From assembly GCA_937873135.1 (NCBI GenBank), contig CALMVQ010000132.1:1-64000 (forward strand): 64,000 nucleotides of DNA. The letters are read 5' to 3'. The notes under the pieces are model-generated. The model worked only from the letters and a program-made list of their open reading frames with translations, made no database searches and was not told the origin of the DNA. Shown here piece after piece: positions 25,719 through 35,020 of this stretch. Source of the DNA: an uncultured Scytonema sp. GTDB lineage: Bacteria; Cyanobacteriota; Cyanobacteriia; Cyanobacteriales; Nostocaceae. Position 1 is the first letter of the stretch, and each line of letters begins with the position of its first letter. The position numbers and the translations under genes are program-made.

Positions 25719-26895
25719 TTACTCACAAGCAAATAGTTGAGCTACTTCCGGCTTGGTAACTTTACCCATTGCGTTACGTGGTAACTGATCAAGTATGAGA
25801 ATCTTAGTTGGGATCTTATACACAGCTAATATATCTTTTGCCCAAGTTCTAAGTGCTGACAACGTCAAACTGACTCCTTCAATGAGTACCAATGCCGCAC
25901 AAACACGTTGGCCCCACTCAGGATCTGCAACACCAACAACTGTACATTCCTGAATATCCACATGCATAAGCAGCACGGACTCAATTTCTAAAGCTGATAC
26001 CACTGATGCTCTTCCACTTTTCAAGAACCTGGACGGGTAAAGCTGCCGAACCTGAAACCATCAAACGCAATTTGGCACAAGCATTTGACATGACATGTTG
26101 CAAATCACTTTCAGCAGCCTCCCAAGTTGTAATTAGCTTAGTATAGATTGTTGGTACCGCCATAAACAAACTCAACTCACTTTCGATTATGCGTGTCCAA
26201 ACTACTTGTGCATCGAACTTAGTGAGCATCTCACACCTAGCACCAGCCCATAGAGCACAACTGAGCACATTAATAATCCCATGAATATGATGGAGCGGCA
26301 GGACATGCAGAATCTGATCTTCTGATGTCCATTCCCAGGCTGAAACTAAACTCGTGATTTGAGCTTGAATATTTTGATGGGTTGTCACTACACCTTTAGG
26401 TTTGCTCGTTGTACCACTTGTGTAAAGGATCATTGCAGGTCGATCAATGCTAACCACAGGTAGATTATCAACTCTTGCATCGAACATTTCTGTGGTCAGG
26501 ATAAATCTTATATCCTTACTTTGGGCTACCGGACGTAGTATTGTCTCAAAATTCGGATGGGTGATGATGATCGTTGCTCCCGAATCTGCAATCACATATT
26601 CCAACTCTCTAAGTGGATGTGACACACACAGAGGAACTACTATGCCACCGGCACGCCAAACACCCCATTGGGTTGCCACATACTCAAATCCTGGAGGTAT
26701 AAGAAAGGCAACTCGCTGCTGTTGTAAATCGTTTACATCGTCCAGTATGTAAGTGGCAACCTGACTAGAGGCATGGAGTAAATACTGATAAGTAAAAATG
26801 CCTTCAGTCGTAATGATAGCCGTTTTGTCTCCATATTCTCTTGCTCGGGCAAACAGTGGAATCTCCAAGGTAGTCCTCCAACAAAGAAACGGCAC
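25719..26895 (-). pseudogene. Acyl-CoA synthetase (malonyl-CoA-synthetase-like), internal deletion and frameshift
   Basis: The 5' part (down to about 25990) carries YTSGTTSKPKGV, LPLHHIHGI and PTIYTKL of a MatB/ACSF3-type AMP-forming synthetase. A likely start is TTG at 26868 behind GGAGG. The 3' part in another frame has SALEIESVLL, VVGVADPEWGQRVCAAL and LPRNAMGKVTKPEV. Roughly 100 expected residues between these parts, including the GYGMTE-type and TGD motifs, are absent. The joint lies at AAAAGTGGA, where the codons for LEKWK and for a KSGG-like motif would coincide, so short-homology deletion is likely. The enzyme cannot be functional. Confidence 0.85.
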
Positions 26896-27144
26896 TTAGC
26901 AGCAATCTTAATCCGAACAGACTTTTTTGGAAAATTTTTTTGGTAGGAGAGCTTCTGACTTCCATGAACTGGTGTTCAAAACCGAAGAATGAAAGAAAAT
27001 TTTCAAAGTGTGATCCGCGCCAGAGCGATGTTCAAGTAGTGCGAGCAAAAAAGTATCAGTAAATTAGGAAGCGGGTGAAGATTTTGAGGATTATCTCAAA
27101 ACTCAACGATAAAATTAGATATGAATTGAAAGTCAAAAATTTTT

Positions 27145-27405
27145 GTGACAATGACTCATCAATATTCGGTTGAGCAATTACCAAAACAATTAGAGCGTAT
27201 TATTCAGGAACTGGAGAAGGGCGGTTCTGCACAGATTACCCGTCAGGGAGAGCAGGTAGCGGTAATTCTCTGTGCGACTGAATATGATCGCCTACTGCAT
27301 GAGAAGTTGGGTTTTGGAAAGGCGCTAGAACAATTCCGCCAAGAATACAACGTTGTAGAAGCTGATATCAATCAGTCGCGAGATTTTTCTAAATATTCGC
27401 GATAA
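27145..27405 (+). CDS. Phd/YefM-type antitoxin
   Basis: The 86-residue protein shows the Phd/YefM pattern: a short N-terminal DNA-binding part (QYSVEQLPKQLERIIQELEKGG), the AQITRQGEQVAVILCATEYDRL strand-helix block and an acidic C-terminal tail that would bind a toxin. No RelE, ParE or Doc-like gene follows within 300 bp; the next bases are repeats. It is thus an orphan antitoxin or has lost its toxin. Two ATG codons (27145 and 27151) are possible and neither has a strong ribosome site. Confidence 0.8.
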   Translation: MTMTHQYSVEQLPKQLERIIQELEKGGSAQITRQGEQVAVILCATEYDRLLHEKLGFGKALEQFRQEYNVVEADINQSRDFSKYSR

Positions 27406-27868
27406 TTCGCCAGGAAGAGAGGGTCTTACTCCCCTTAAGTACTATTAGCACCTAATACTAACTTACCAAAATTCAGACAATAGACTATTACTATTAGGCG
27501 GAATTAAAAATGACTTCAGGAAAAATTAAATAAGCTTGGATTGTAGGCTTAAGAGCAATTCCGTAGACGCGCAGCGGTGAGACAGCGCTGTAGGAGGGTT
27601 AGCCCGACCTAGGCGACTGCGTTAGCGCAGCGTTAGCGAGTCCTCGAGCGTCATCCGAAGGGCTTCCCGCAGGGTATAGTAGCTTTATTTCCGCGCCTGG
27701 TGTACTAGTACAACAAGGCAAAAGTAAAAAGTAAAAAGTAAAAAGAAAGAACCTTATTTTGTAAGGGTTTTAACTATTTCAGATGGGTGGTTTATTTCCG
27801 CCGTACTGTACTAGTAAGTTCTTAATTTGCAATTCCTCAAACGCAAAATTCATATTTTAGAAATTCTT
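27406..27868. repeat. Palindromic and heptanucleotide repeats
   Basis: No gene. 27570-27680 is packed with short GC-rich palindromes (CTGCGTTAGCGCAG and similar). 27719-27748 is a run of AAAAGTA heptamers, the short tandem repeat type typical of heterocystous cyanobacteria. Confidence 0.7.
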
Positions 27869-28018
27869 CTAAATATCATTTAAATGTTGCTGGTGTACTT
27901 CTGGTGAGTTTGAAACAACACTGCCTTTCACTTGAGGGAGTATAGACAAAGTCAATACGGTAGCTACAAAGAAGCTTGTAATGACAGGAATAATTTCAAC
28001 GGCTCTTTTCATTTTCAT
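27869..28018 (-). CDS. Small single-pass membrane or secreted peptide
   Basis: ATG 28018 is preceded by GAGG about 8 nt upstream (GAGGTTAAAGAA). The 49-residue product starts MKMKRAVEIIPVITSFF, has a hydrophobic segment from about 9 to 28 ending in LSILPQVKG, and a polar C-terminus with HQQH. It has no family I recognise. The good ribosome site and the signal-like helix after positive residues make it a plausible real gene missed by length cut-offs. It could be a membrane peptide or a cleaved secreted peptide. Confidence 0.5.
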   Translation of the reverse strand: MKMKRAVEIIPVITSFFVATVLTLSILPQVKGSVVSNSPEVHQQHLNDI

Positions 28019-28366
28019 TTCTTTAACCTCAATAATCAGTAATAATTAGTTATACAAAGCGTGTAAAGGGAATTCGCAATTTATTTGTCCATAGAGAGAA
28101 AATATATCTTCAATAGACGAATCGAACGTTGAAACACCCTGTCTCCAGGCTCATTGTTAGGAGATCAACTTACGCATGCGCGATGCCGTTGGCGTTCGCG
28201 CAGCGTGTCGCAGACAAGCCTCTCGTTCGCGCAGCTTCTCCGACAGGAGAAGAGAAGGCAACGGCTTAAGCCGTATCGCATCTCCCCACAAATTAACCGT
28301 TTCCACAATTAAGACTGCCCTACTTGTCAAACGGTTCAATCGAATTGCTAAATTTTTTAGGCAGGA

Positions 28367-28430
28367 GTAGGGGCAGGTTTTGCCGATTAACTTATCGGCT
28401 TTAAAATCAATCTGTAAAACCTGCCCCTAC
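28367..28430. repeat. 64-bp element with 15-bp inverted ends
   Basis: GTAGGGGCAGGTTTT (28367-28381) and AAAACCTGCCCCTAC (28416-28430) are perfect inverse complements, with AGGAG on both outer sides. It is a short MITE-like repeat with no coding content. Confidence 0.7.
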
Positions 28431-28608
28431 AGGAGTCACTCTACTTGTTAAAGTGCTTTTCTTTACGTTATAATCTTTACCGAACATTTTGTCTTGTCAG
28501 AAACGTTACGCGAATGGCAAACGTGAAATCGCTTCTCTATCCCTATAAATTAGAGTTCGTGATCGCCGCAAACGCTCCCTACGGCAGTATTGACATTTGT
28601 CAGTGCTG

Positions 28609-28636
28609 AAAAGTATAATATTTTTATTATACTTTT
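28609..28636. terminator. A/T-rich 12-bp hairpin 3' of the prmA-like gene
   Basis: AAAAGTATAATA and TATTATACTTTT pair perfectly over a TTTT loop, about 50 nt beyond the stop of the minus-strand methyltransferase gene. The T-rich 3' arm could serve as a terminator in either direction. Confidence 0.5.
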
Positions 28637-28685
28637 AATACCTCAGTATTGTATCGTAATTTTTTTCAAAAATCAAATAGGAGAT

Positions 28686-29684
28686 CTATATATAACTCCC
28701 TAATACCGTCTGCTGTCTCCTCAATTGATAAGCAAGTGCCACCCATTCGTGCGCTCGCTCGCAATCGATGGCTTCAAATCCGACTGCTCTGAGGGCTGTG
28801 TCTACTGCATCCTCATAATCAGCGGTAAAACCTGCTAAAATCAGAAGTCCACCAGATGTATCATCATGACATAGAGCTTGGCGAAAGTCAGAGGCGAGGG
28901 CAATATGTACTCGTGCTAGGATATTGCAAACAATGAGGTCAAATCTCTTTGTCGCGTCGATGCTGGGTACATTGTCGATATCCATATTCATCCAATGCCC
29001 CAGGTTACTGCCATGCCCCAGGCTTCCTTTCATCACAGTTACCTGTTCGGTTACCCCATTACGATGTACTGCATCCTGTGTTGAAACTACGGCAACGCTG
29101 TCGTTATCTACCGCTAAAACGGATGCCCCAAGCTTCGCCATTGCAATACTCAGAATCCCCGAACCCGATCCGAGATCGAGAACGTTCATTGCAGGAACAA
29201 CATAGCGTTCGAGCAATTTGAGGCAAAGAATTGTTGCTGGATGCAAACCACTGCCAAAGGCAAGAGTTGTCTTGAGTCTGATAACGACATCATCATCTGC
29301 CTCAGATTCATAGGGTAGCTCGTTCGTTAGCACCACAAACCGTTTACCAATTCGATGAACTAAGGGGTTTTTTCCTCCCACTTGTGTAGTCTCATCAACT
29401 ACAGCCATCACAGGAGCATCGCATAATCCTGTACGTTGTAAAGGCGAGAGCAAATTCACAATTTTGTCTATGTGTGCATTTGTGTAAACATCCTGGGCTA
29501 GATACAAACTCATAGTGAACGCCCATTGCGGTTGTTCTAAATCTTGAGCTACCGATGTGCTTGAATCAGAACCAGTATATTTCGCGATGTGAACATCACC
29601 CGTGTAATTAATTTCATTGAGTAGAGAACATACCCAATCAACCGCTTCGACTGTTGTATTAAGGCTCAATTCCATCCACACCAT
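28686..29684 (-). CDS. PrmA-like (ribosomal protein L11) methyltransferase
   Basis: The 332-residue protein has the PrmA-type substrate loop AFGSGLHPATILCLKLLE (canonical AFGTGxHxTT) followed by SAM motif I VLDLGSGSGILSIAMAKLGA, acidic motif VLAVDNDSVAV, and an NILARVHIALASDF motif matching the NILA signature. PrmA trimethylates ribosomal protein L11. The altered loop and divergent N-terminal part suggest a paralogue, possibly with another substrate. A good AGAAGGAA ribosome site precedes ATG 29684. It stands alone between repeats. Confidence 0.8.
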   Translation of the reverse strand: MVWMELSLNTTVEAVDWVCSLLNEINYTGDVHIAKYTGSDSSTSVAQDLEQPQWAFTMSLYLAQDVYTNAHIDKIVNLLSPLQRTGLCDAPVMAVVDETTQVGGKNPLVHRIGKRFVVLTNELPYESEADDDVVIRLKTTLAFGSGLHPATILCLKLLERYVVPAMNVLDLGSGSGILSIAMAKLGASVLAVDNDSVAVVSTQDAVHRNGVTEQVTVMKGSLGHGSNLGHWMNMDIDNVPSIDATKRFDLIVCNILARVHIALASDFRQALCHDDTSGGLLILAGFTADYEDAVDTALRAVGFEAIDCERAHEWVALAYQLRRQQTVLGSYI

Positions 29685-29817
29685 CTTTTATTCCTTCTGC
29701 ACAGCTTTTAGAGCAATCTTACTTGCTCCCGCGATCGCTCATATCATGTCCAGCCAGTTTTGAAAAGCGCAAACGTTGCCAAGCATAGCGAATATGTTAA
29801 TTTTTGTCAAAGTATTG

Positions 29818-30354
29818 CTATTTTCTGATAGAACCGCATACCTTTAAAGTCTTATGAGCTTCAGGATGAGTGACAAAATAATCTTGGAGCCATTGACATC
29901 CTTGCGTTAATAAGTCATTTAGATTCAAACTCCATAAAATCACTCTCCCATCCTTACTCGCAGAAGCAAGAATACCATCGGGGCTGAAACTTAAGTTTGT
30001 AATTGCATCACCATGTCCATTAAGAGTTGTTATCGGAGTTCCATCTGGTTTCCAAAGTTTGATAGTTCCGTCATCACTACCAGAAGCAATAATTTTGCTG
30101 TTGGGGGTAAAACTGATACTATTAATACCCTTTTTATGACCAGTAAGGGTAGCAAGTAGAGTTCCATCCGGTTTCCAAAGTTTGATAGTTCCGTCATCAC
30201 TACCAGAAGCAATAATTTTGCTGTTGGGGGTAAAACTGATACTATTAATACCCTTTTTATGACCAGTAAGGGTAGCAAGTAGAGTTCCATCCGGTTTCCA
30301 AAGTTTGATAGTTCCGTCATCACTACCAGAAGCAATAATTTCGTATCGGCTCAA
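29818..30354 (-). pseudogene. WD40-repeat protein, 5' end cut off by an IS end
   Basis: The frame encodes about 170 residues: WD repeats with IIASGSDDGTIKLWKPDG and GHKKGINSISFTPNSK and the cyanobacterial C-terminal tail LNDLLTQGCQWLQDYFVTHPEA. Repeats are 123 bp (41 residues) and virtually identical (units aligned at 30036, 30159 and 30282). The apparent start (MSRYE) is made of the IS end at 30345-30368, so the true N-terminal part is gone. Normal members have many more repeats and often an N-terminal effector domain. Confidence 0.82.
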
Positions 30355-30368
30355 TAAGTCGGGGTAGT
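30345..30368 (+). mobile_element. IS66-like element end (TATCGGCTCAATAAGTCGGG)
   Basis: The same end sequence recurs at 30618-30643 (+) and, inverted, at 20190-20213. Here it interrupts the WD40 gene. Confidence 0.65.
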
Positions 30369-30460
30369 GGTAACGCTCTCGCGGGGGAGCGCCCTTGAAA
30401 ATACCCGAAGATAAATTAATCGGTAAAGCCCAGATATGAAATGAAAATCGACCGATGTCG

Positions 30461-30613
30461 GTTGAGGAATATCCACGCAGTGCGATCGTTAACCAATGTC
30501 AATCCATGTAGGTTGAGGAATATCTACGCAGTGCGATCGTTAACCAATGTCAATCCATGTAGGTTGAGGAATATCTACGCAGTGCGATCGTTAACCAATG
30601 TCAATCCATGTAG
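30461..30613. repeat. Three tandem 51-bp repeats
   Basis: Units begin at 30461, 30512 and 30563 and a partial at 30614. They are almost identical: GGTTGAGGAATATC, CGCAGTGCGATCGTTAACC, AATGTCAATCC. Because 51 is a multiple of three they leave an open frame, but it is not a gene. The array sits directly before the IS66-like element. Confidence 0.85.
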
Positions 30614-30617
30614 GTTG

Positions 30618-31860
30618 AGGGTATCGGCTCAATAAATTGGGGTAGCAGAGAAAAATTAAAAGGTTCGCAAGATACAAAAACGTCATAAAATCTAACACAT
30701 GACGCAAAAACTTCTTGAGTGTGAAAAGTCAGTAGAAGAATTGCTGCAAGCCATCGAGCCTTCAGGTATTGCAGACGAATCAATGCGTCGCACCGTAGAG
30801 ATATTATTGAACCTGGTAGAGGAATTAAATTCAAAAATCAAAGGGCTTGAGTCAGAAAATCAAAGATTACGGGATGAAAACAACCGCCTGAAGGGAGAAC
30901 TTGGTCAGCCAAACATAAAAGCCAAAAACTTGAAAGGCTCAGACGACAACCACTCATCAGAGAAAGAACGACAAACTTCAAAAAAGCACACCAAGAGGAG
31001 CAAAAATCAAAGCATCAAAATAGACCGAGAAGAAGTAATCGAGTATCCCTTAGAATTGCTGCCAGCAGATGCACAATTTAAGGGCTATGAAGAAGTAATA
31101 GTTCAAGACATCATACTGACAACCGACAACGTACTATTCCGGAAAAAGAAATACTACTCGCCATCAGAGGGAAAAACCTATTTGGCAGAACTACCCCGTG
31201 GTTACGAAGGAGAATTTGGTCCGGGAATAAAAACCTTGGTGATCAGCTTGTACTATGGAGGCAACATGACCCAAGGTAAGTTATTAGAGTTTTTAGAGGA
31301 TATTGGGATCTCAATGTCGGCGGGTTATTTGTCTAATCTGTTGATCAAAAACCACAAAAATTTTGAAAGTGAGAAAAGTGAAATCTACGAATCAGGTCTA
31401 GCTAGCAGTCCCTGGCAGCACTTTGACCAGACGAGTGCCCGTGTTGGTGGTGTCAACTACACCACCAATGTAGTGTGTAACCCTTTATATACAGTCTACT
31501 TCACGACTCCTAACAAAGACAGACTCAGCGTACTTAAAGGATTGCAAAATGGACAAGAACTTAAGTTTATCCTCAATCGGCTCACCTTCTCACTGCTCGA
31601 TACCTTCCAACTACCAACTAAATGGAAGAATTTTCTTAAACTCTTGCCCCAAGAAACTGTGTAGAATTCTACACAGTTGAATACCCTATTCGATAATTAT
31701 CTGCCCAAGCTGGGTTCTCAACAACGTACCCGTGTATTGGAAGCAGCAGCGAGACGCTCGAGTACTCGCTAACGCTACGCTATCGCTTTTTATCATCAGC
31801 AAACAGATTGGCCAGTAGTGCATACTCTTATAACTGTACGTTCGCTCATTTTGTCAGGGT
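30618..31860 (+). pseudogene. IS66-like transposase, degenerate 3' half
   Basis: The intact frame 30699-31664 (321 residues) has the coiled-coil N-terminus (ESENQRLRDENNRLKGELG), a middle domain with LPRGYEGEFGPGIKTLVISLYYG and a first catalytic-region motif WQHFDQTSARVGG. After a stop at 31662-31664 further transposase-like sequence reads in other frames, for example LFDNYLPKLGSQQRTRVLEAAAR near 31688 and a YHQQTDWPVVHTL-like stretch near 31790. The enzyme is therefore truncated. The left end is at 30618. The N-terminal 80 residues also occur at 19895-20134. Confidence 0.82.
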
Positions 31861-32112
31861 GAGAGGAATTAATGCCGGACAGGGTAAGGAAACAATAGGA
31901 TTGTGGATCTTCAGAAAGTAATAGCCGTGTAATACTTGGAAAAAGCGTTGGGAGACTACTTGTGTGTTACCTGGAATAAGGAAAGCAGGTGTTTCCATGT
32001 ATTATATGGGTGTACTTCCTCATAAATATGCCTTTATGTAGTTTTTGTGTATACATTATAAACTTCACCAATTGAGAGTTAAGCTTACGATGTAATACAT
32101 GGGGGAAGAGTA

Positions 32113-32415
32113 ATGTGGAAGCGGGACATTCAAGGGAAGTTCGCGTTCAAGAACGATGACTATCGTCAAGTGCGCTCAGTCAGATTAACTGATGAAACCT
32201 GAAAAACGTTGGGGATCGCAGCGGAATGCTTAGGTATGAGTAGAGCTGATTATTTGGAACAGGTGATTAGAGGCAGTGCTAGCCCAAGTATTACACGGAA
32301 GAGTGACGGGATTTCTCCAGATAATATTTGGACTGTTGACAGTACTCATCCTTTGACCAGACAACAGAAGGAGTCGGTGCATCAAGCCTGCTACTACTCG
32401 GAAGTTAGGAATTAG
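32113..32415 (+). pseudogene. Hypothetical protein with in-frame TGA
   Basis: ATG 32113, preceded by GGGGGAAGAG, opens MWKRDIQGKFAFKNDDYRQV and RSVRLTDET. TGA at 32200-32202 interrupts it and the same frame continues with KTLGIAAECLGMSRADYLEQVI to 32415. Read through, it is a 100-residue protein with a ribbon-helix-helix-like segment (RLTDET-KTLGIAAECLGMSRADYLEQ). The TGA stands where a tryptophan (TGG) would fit, so a single nonsense change is likely. I do not recognise a function. Confidence 0.65.
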
Positions 32416-32687
32416 CTTTTTTGAGTATGTGCGATCTGCGGATTTCTGAGACTGGAATCATCCCCTCTCTTGCGACTATTATTCGCCAGAAATCTTCTCT
32501 TAATCCCCTTGGTTGGTCGTGGTAATCAGAAGAATTGCCTACCCCGAAGTATTGAGGGGATACCCAAAATATTTCTCCTAATTGTTCAAGTTATTTTTAC
32601 ACAATTCCTTGTTTTCTAGGGCGCTCATCCCTTCTGAACAGTTACCTAAATTATCCGATTAAATCGCTTGAAAACCTCATTCTTTCG

Positions 32688-33644
32688 TTACCACCCTGAA
32701 CGGTTACTATTCGACTGCTCCCCAATCACCCCATTGAGTGCTTGTTGAGCAGCTAAAATTATAGCTTCAAGATGGGACTCGCTCAATCCATTCTTAGCAG
32801 AATTTATAATAACCAAAGCCAGTTGCTCTGGTGTCAGTTTTTTAATCCCAATCTCTATTTCTATAATAGTTAAATCTGGTGTTTTTTGAGAGAAGGTAGC
32901 TTGATTTACTATGCTGGCTGATGTCAGTGTAGTGTCGTCAAGCTGCTCTCTATTTCTCTCTACAGGTGGTACAAAATGTTTATCTTTAGAGGCTGAAAAA
33001 GATACCAAATCTTGGGATGAACGCAAATGTGTTTCTGTCTCTACTTCTTTTGTAGTAAGTTTAAGAAGTTCGTCAGGTTTTCCCAAAGTTTTATCTTGCT
33101 CTAGCTCTATGAATTTCTTTGACTCCAACTCAAAAGTTACTAGAGGGACATCAACGTTCACTGGTAAAGCATTTTTTTGCTTGACAGCTTTCTGATGCTT
33201 GCAGATAATTGCTTTAGCCTTGGTATAGGTGATGTTTTCGCCCAGACTTGCGCGTTGGAGCGCTTCTGCCCTAGCGTCTTTAAGGGTAGAGGGAGAGGCT
33301 AGAAGATAAAGGGCGGAGGCGGCGATGTCCAAACGTGTCAAATCAGTACATTTGAAGTTTTCTGCTACGTGTATAAATCTGTTGGCAGTTTGAACACTCC
33401 AGTCAAACTCAGCCTTTAACCAACTTCTGAAATTCCCATGTCCTAATTGATATTTTACATCAATCAACTTTTGCCCCATTTCGATAATCTCCTGGGTTGT
33501 ACGACGCATCAAGTTTTTAATTTCGCTTGTGCGTTGTTGAACAATCACTCGGGTTTCAATGTCCAGATTTTCATAGTCAAATTCTAGAACTGGCTGAGTT
33601 GATACATGTTCTGGGAAGATAGATTGTGATTTACTTGAAACCAT
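32688..33644 (-). CDS. DUF3102 family protein
   Basis: The 318-residue protein has the DUF3102 core in its first half (IKNLMRRTTQEIIEMGQKLIDVKYQLGHGNFRSWLKAEFDWSV, split here only for description, then ANRFIHVAENF). The second half is low-complexity and charged and ends in SESHLEAIILAAQQAL. The family is common in cyanobacteria and on mobile DNA, with unknown function; the helical core looks DNA-associated. The final residues (NSNRSGW) fall inside a copy of the CCTGAACGGTTAC repeat, so the native C-terminus may have been replaced. It stands alone before a long gene-free region. Confidence 0.75.
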   Translation of the reverse strand: MVSSKSQSIFPEHVSTQPVLEFDYENLDIETRVIVQQRTSEIKNLMRRTTQEIIEMGQKLIDVKYQLGHGNFRSWLKAEFDWSVQTANRFIHVAENFKCTDLTRLDIAASALYLLASPSTLKDARAEALQRASLGENITYTKAKAIICKHQKAVKQKNALPVNVDVPLVTFELESKKFIELEQDKTLGKPDELLKLTTKEVETETHLRSSQDLVSFSASKDKHFVPPVERNREQLDDTTLTSASIVNQATFSQKTPDLTIIEIEIGIKKLTPEQLALVIINSAKNGLSESHLEAIILAAQQALNGVIGEQSNSNRSGW

Positions 33645-34993
33645 GCAACATTAACTCCATTTTAAGAGTATCAATAGCAGTTTGGGCAGCAGTAACGAAA
33701 TACAGTATTACTCCCTTCCCAGTGTCAGGGTAAGCGCATCTCAAACCCTATTGACACGGTAGTTTTGGGATTCATCTAAAACACAAATTAAGTTCAAAAT
33801 TACCTCACTGAGTTCAGGGCAGTATTGACATTTGCACCTTTATGTATAACAAAAACATAAAAAGCTATTTGACTCATGTTTTTCAATCATTTACGACAAT
33901 TCGTCCTATTTTGAATGAAAAATCGATATTCAGATAGAGTTTTAAGCTTTTTGTCTGTATCGAGAGCTACAAAATTAGATCGCTTACCCTGTTCCCAGTG
34001 TAAGGTTACCTATCTCCTTTATTTTCTTTCTTGCCTTCCTTGACTCAGGAGCGGTTTTTCATAACGGTAATCTTCTGGTGGGAAATAAGTCGCTTTCTGT
34101 ACTTGTACATAGACCGAATATACATAATTACTAAATGCTTAATCTACTAAACCCATAGTTACAGATAACTTAAAGCAACAGAAATATGTTTTTCATGATA
34201 AATAATCTGTTACTTTGTAACTCTAATCTTCTTTTTTGTTCTTTCCAAGAATAACATAATAAGCTTTTCAAAAAATATGCATTCATATTTCTTCGTTTGT
34301 ATAGTCATTAAAATACTTAATCGGCATTTTTAAAATTTTACTTGAGTATAAAAAGTGCTGAACAAGCTATATTATAGAAATTACATACAATAGCAATTTC
34401 AGTTAAAAGTAGATATTTAATAGCTTATTTACCCAAATTTTAAAAAAAACAGCCAAAATTAAGTACAAAATATAATTAATAAGTATTTTATGTTACATAA
34501 TAAAGTAAATGGTATTGTTTTTTACCAATTTTTCCCTACGTTATAAATAGACAATTGGCTAAAATAGTAAGTATTTTTTTGTTTATTTGTAACCATGAAA
34601 TACATATTAATACGTATTTCTGGGAAATTAATGTTTTGTGTTTTTAGTGGGATCGTTTGAAGCAATAGATGATTTCTGACTCTATCAAAAAGTATACATT
34701 CATATAAAACCCCTGTTTAGTAAATGCATCAACGCTATGAGCAGCTACTTGATGGCTCTAATATAATATTAGAATAATTAATATAAAATAAATTCACAAA
34801 AGTTTATTTTTTTAATACAACAGAAATTATGATAGATCAATTAACATGTATGAAAGAAATTGGGTATCGGGCGACGGTCTTTTCCTTAAAGAGTGTTGTT
34901 GGCTTTCAGCGAGAATATACAAGAGGTTCAAATATCGCCGATTAAATCGTGATTTTTCGCGCCATCTTAGATTTATGCAAGTAGCAACTCAAA

Positions 34994-35020
34994 TTAAATG
35001 TACCAATTTGGTACATTTAA
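34994..35020. promoter_or_regulatory. 27-bp perfect inverted repeat
   Basis: TTAAATGTACCAA (34994-35006) and TTGGTACATTTAA (35008-35020) flank a single T. The near-operator geometry would suit a dimeric repressor, but only a transposase relic follows. It could equally be a hairpin of a lost element. Confidence 0.4.

Larger units (their letters stand above)
28019..28685. other. Repeat-rich intergenic region
   Basis: No gene is credible: the open frames near 28157-28370 on both strands are made of dispersed TTCGCGCAGCGTGTCGCAGAC-type palindromes. The region also contains the 15-bp inverted repeat element (28367-28430) and a terminator-like hairpin (28609-28636). Confidence 0.6.

Noticed and set aside
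28157-28370. Overlapping frames on both strands
   Set aside because: They consist of dispersed palindromic repeats.
30461-30613. Possible CRISPR array
   Set aside because: The whole 51-bp unit repeats without variable spacers and no cas genes are present.
30441-30635. A 64-residue frame with repeated RNIYAVRSLTNVNPC units
   Set aside because: It arises only because the 51-bp tandem unit is a multiple of three and has no stop. It has no ribosome site and no family.
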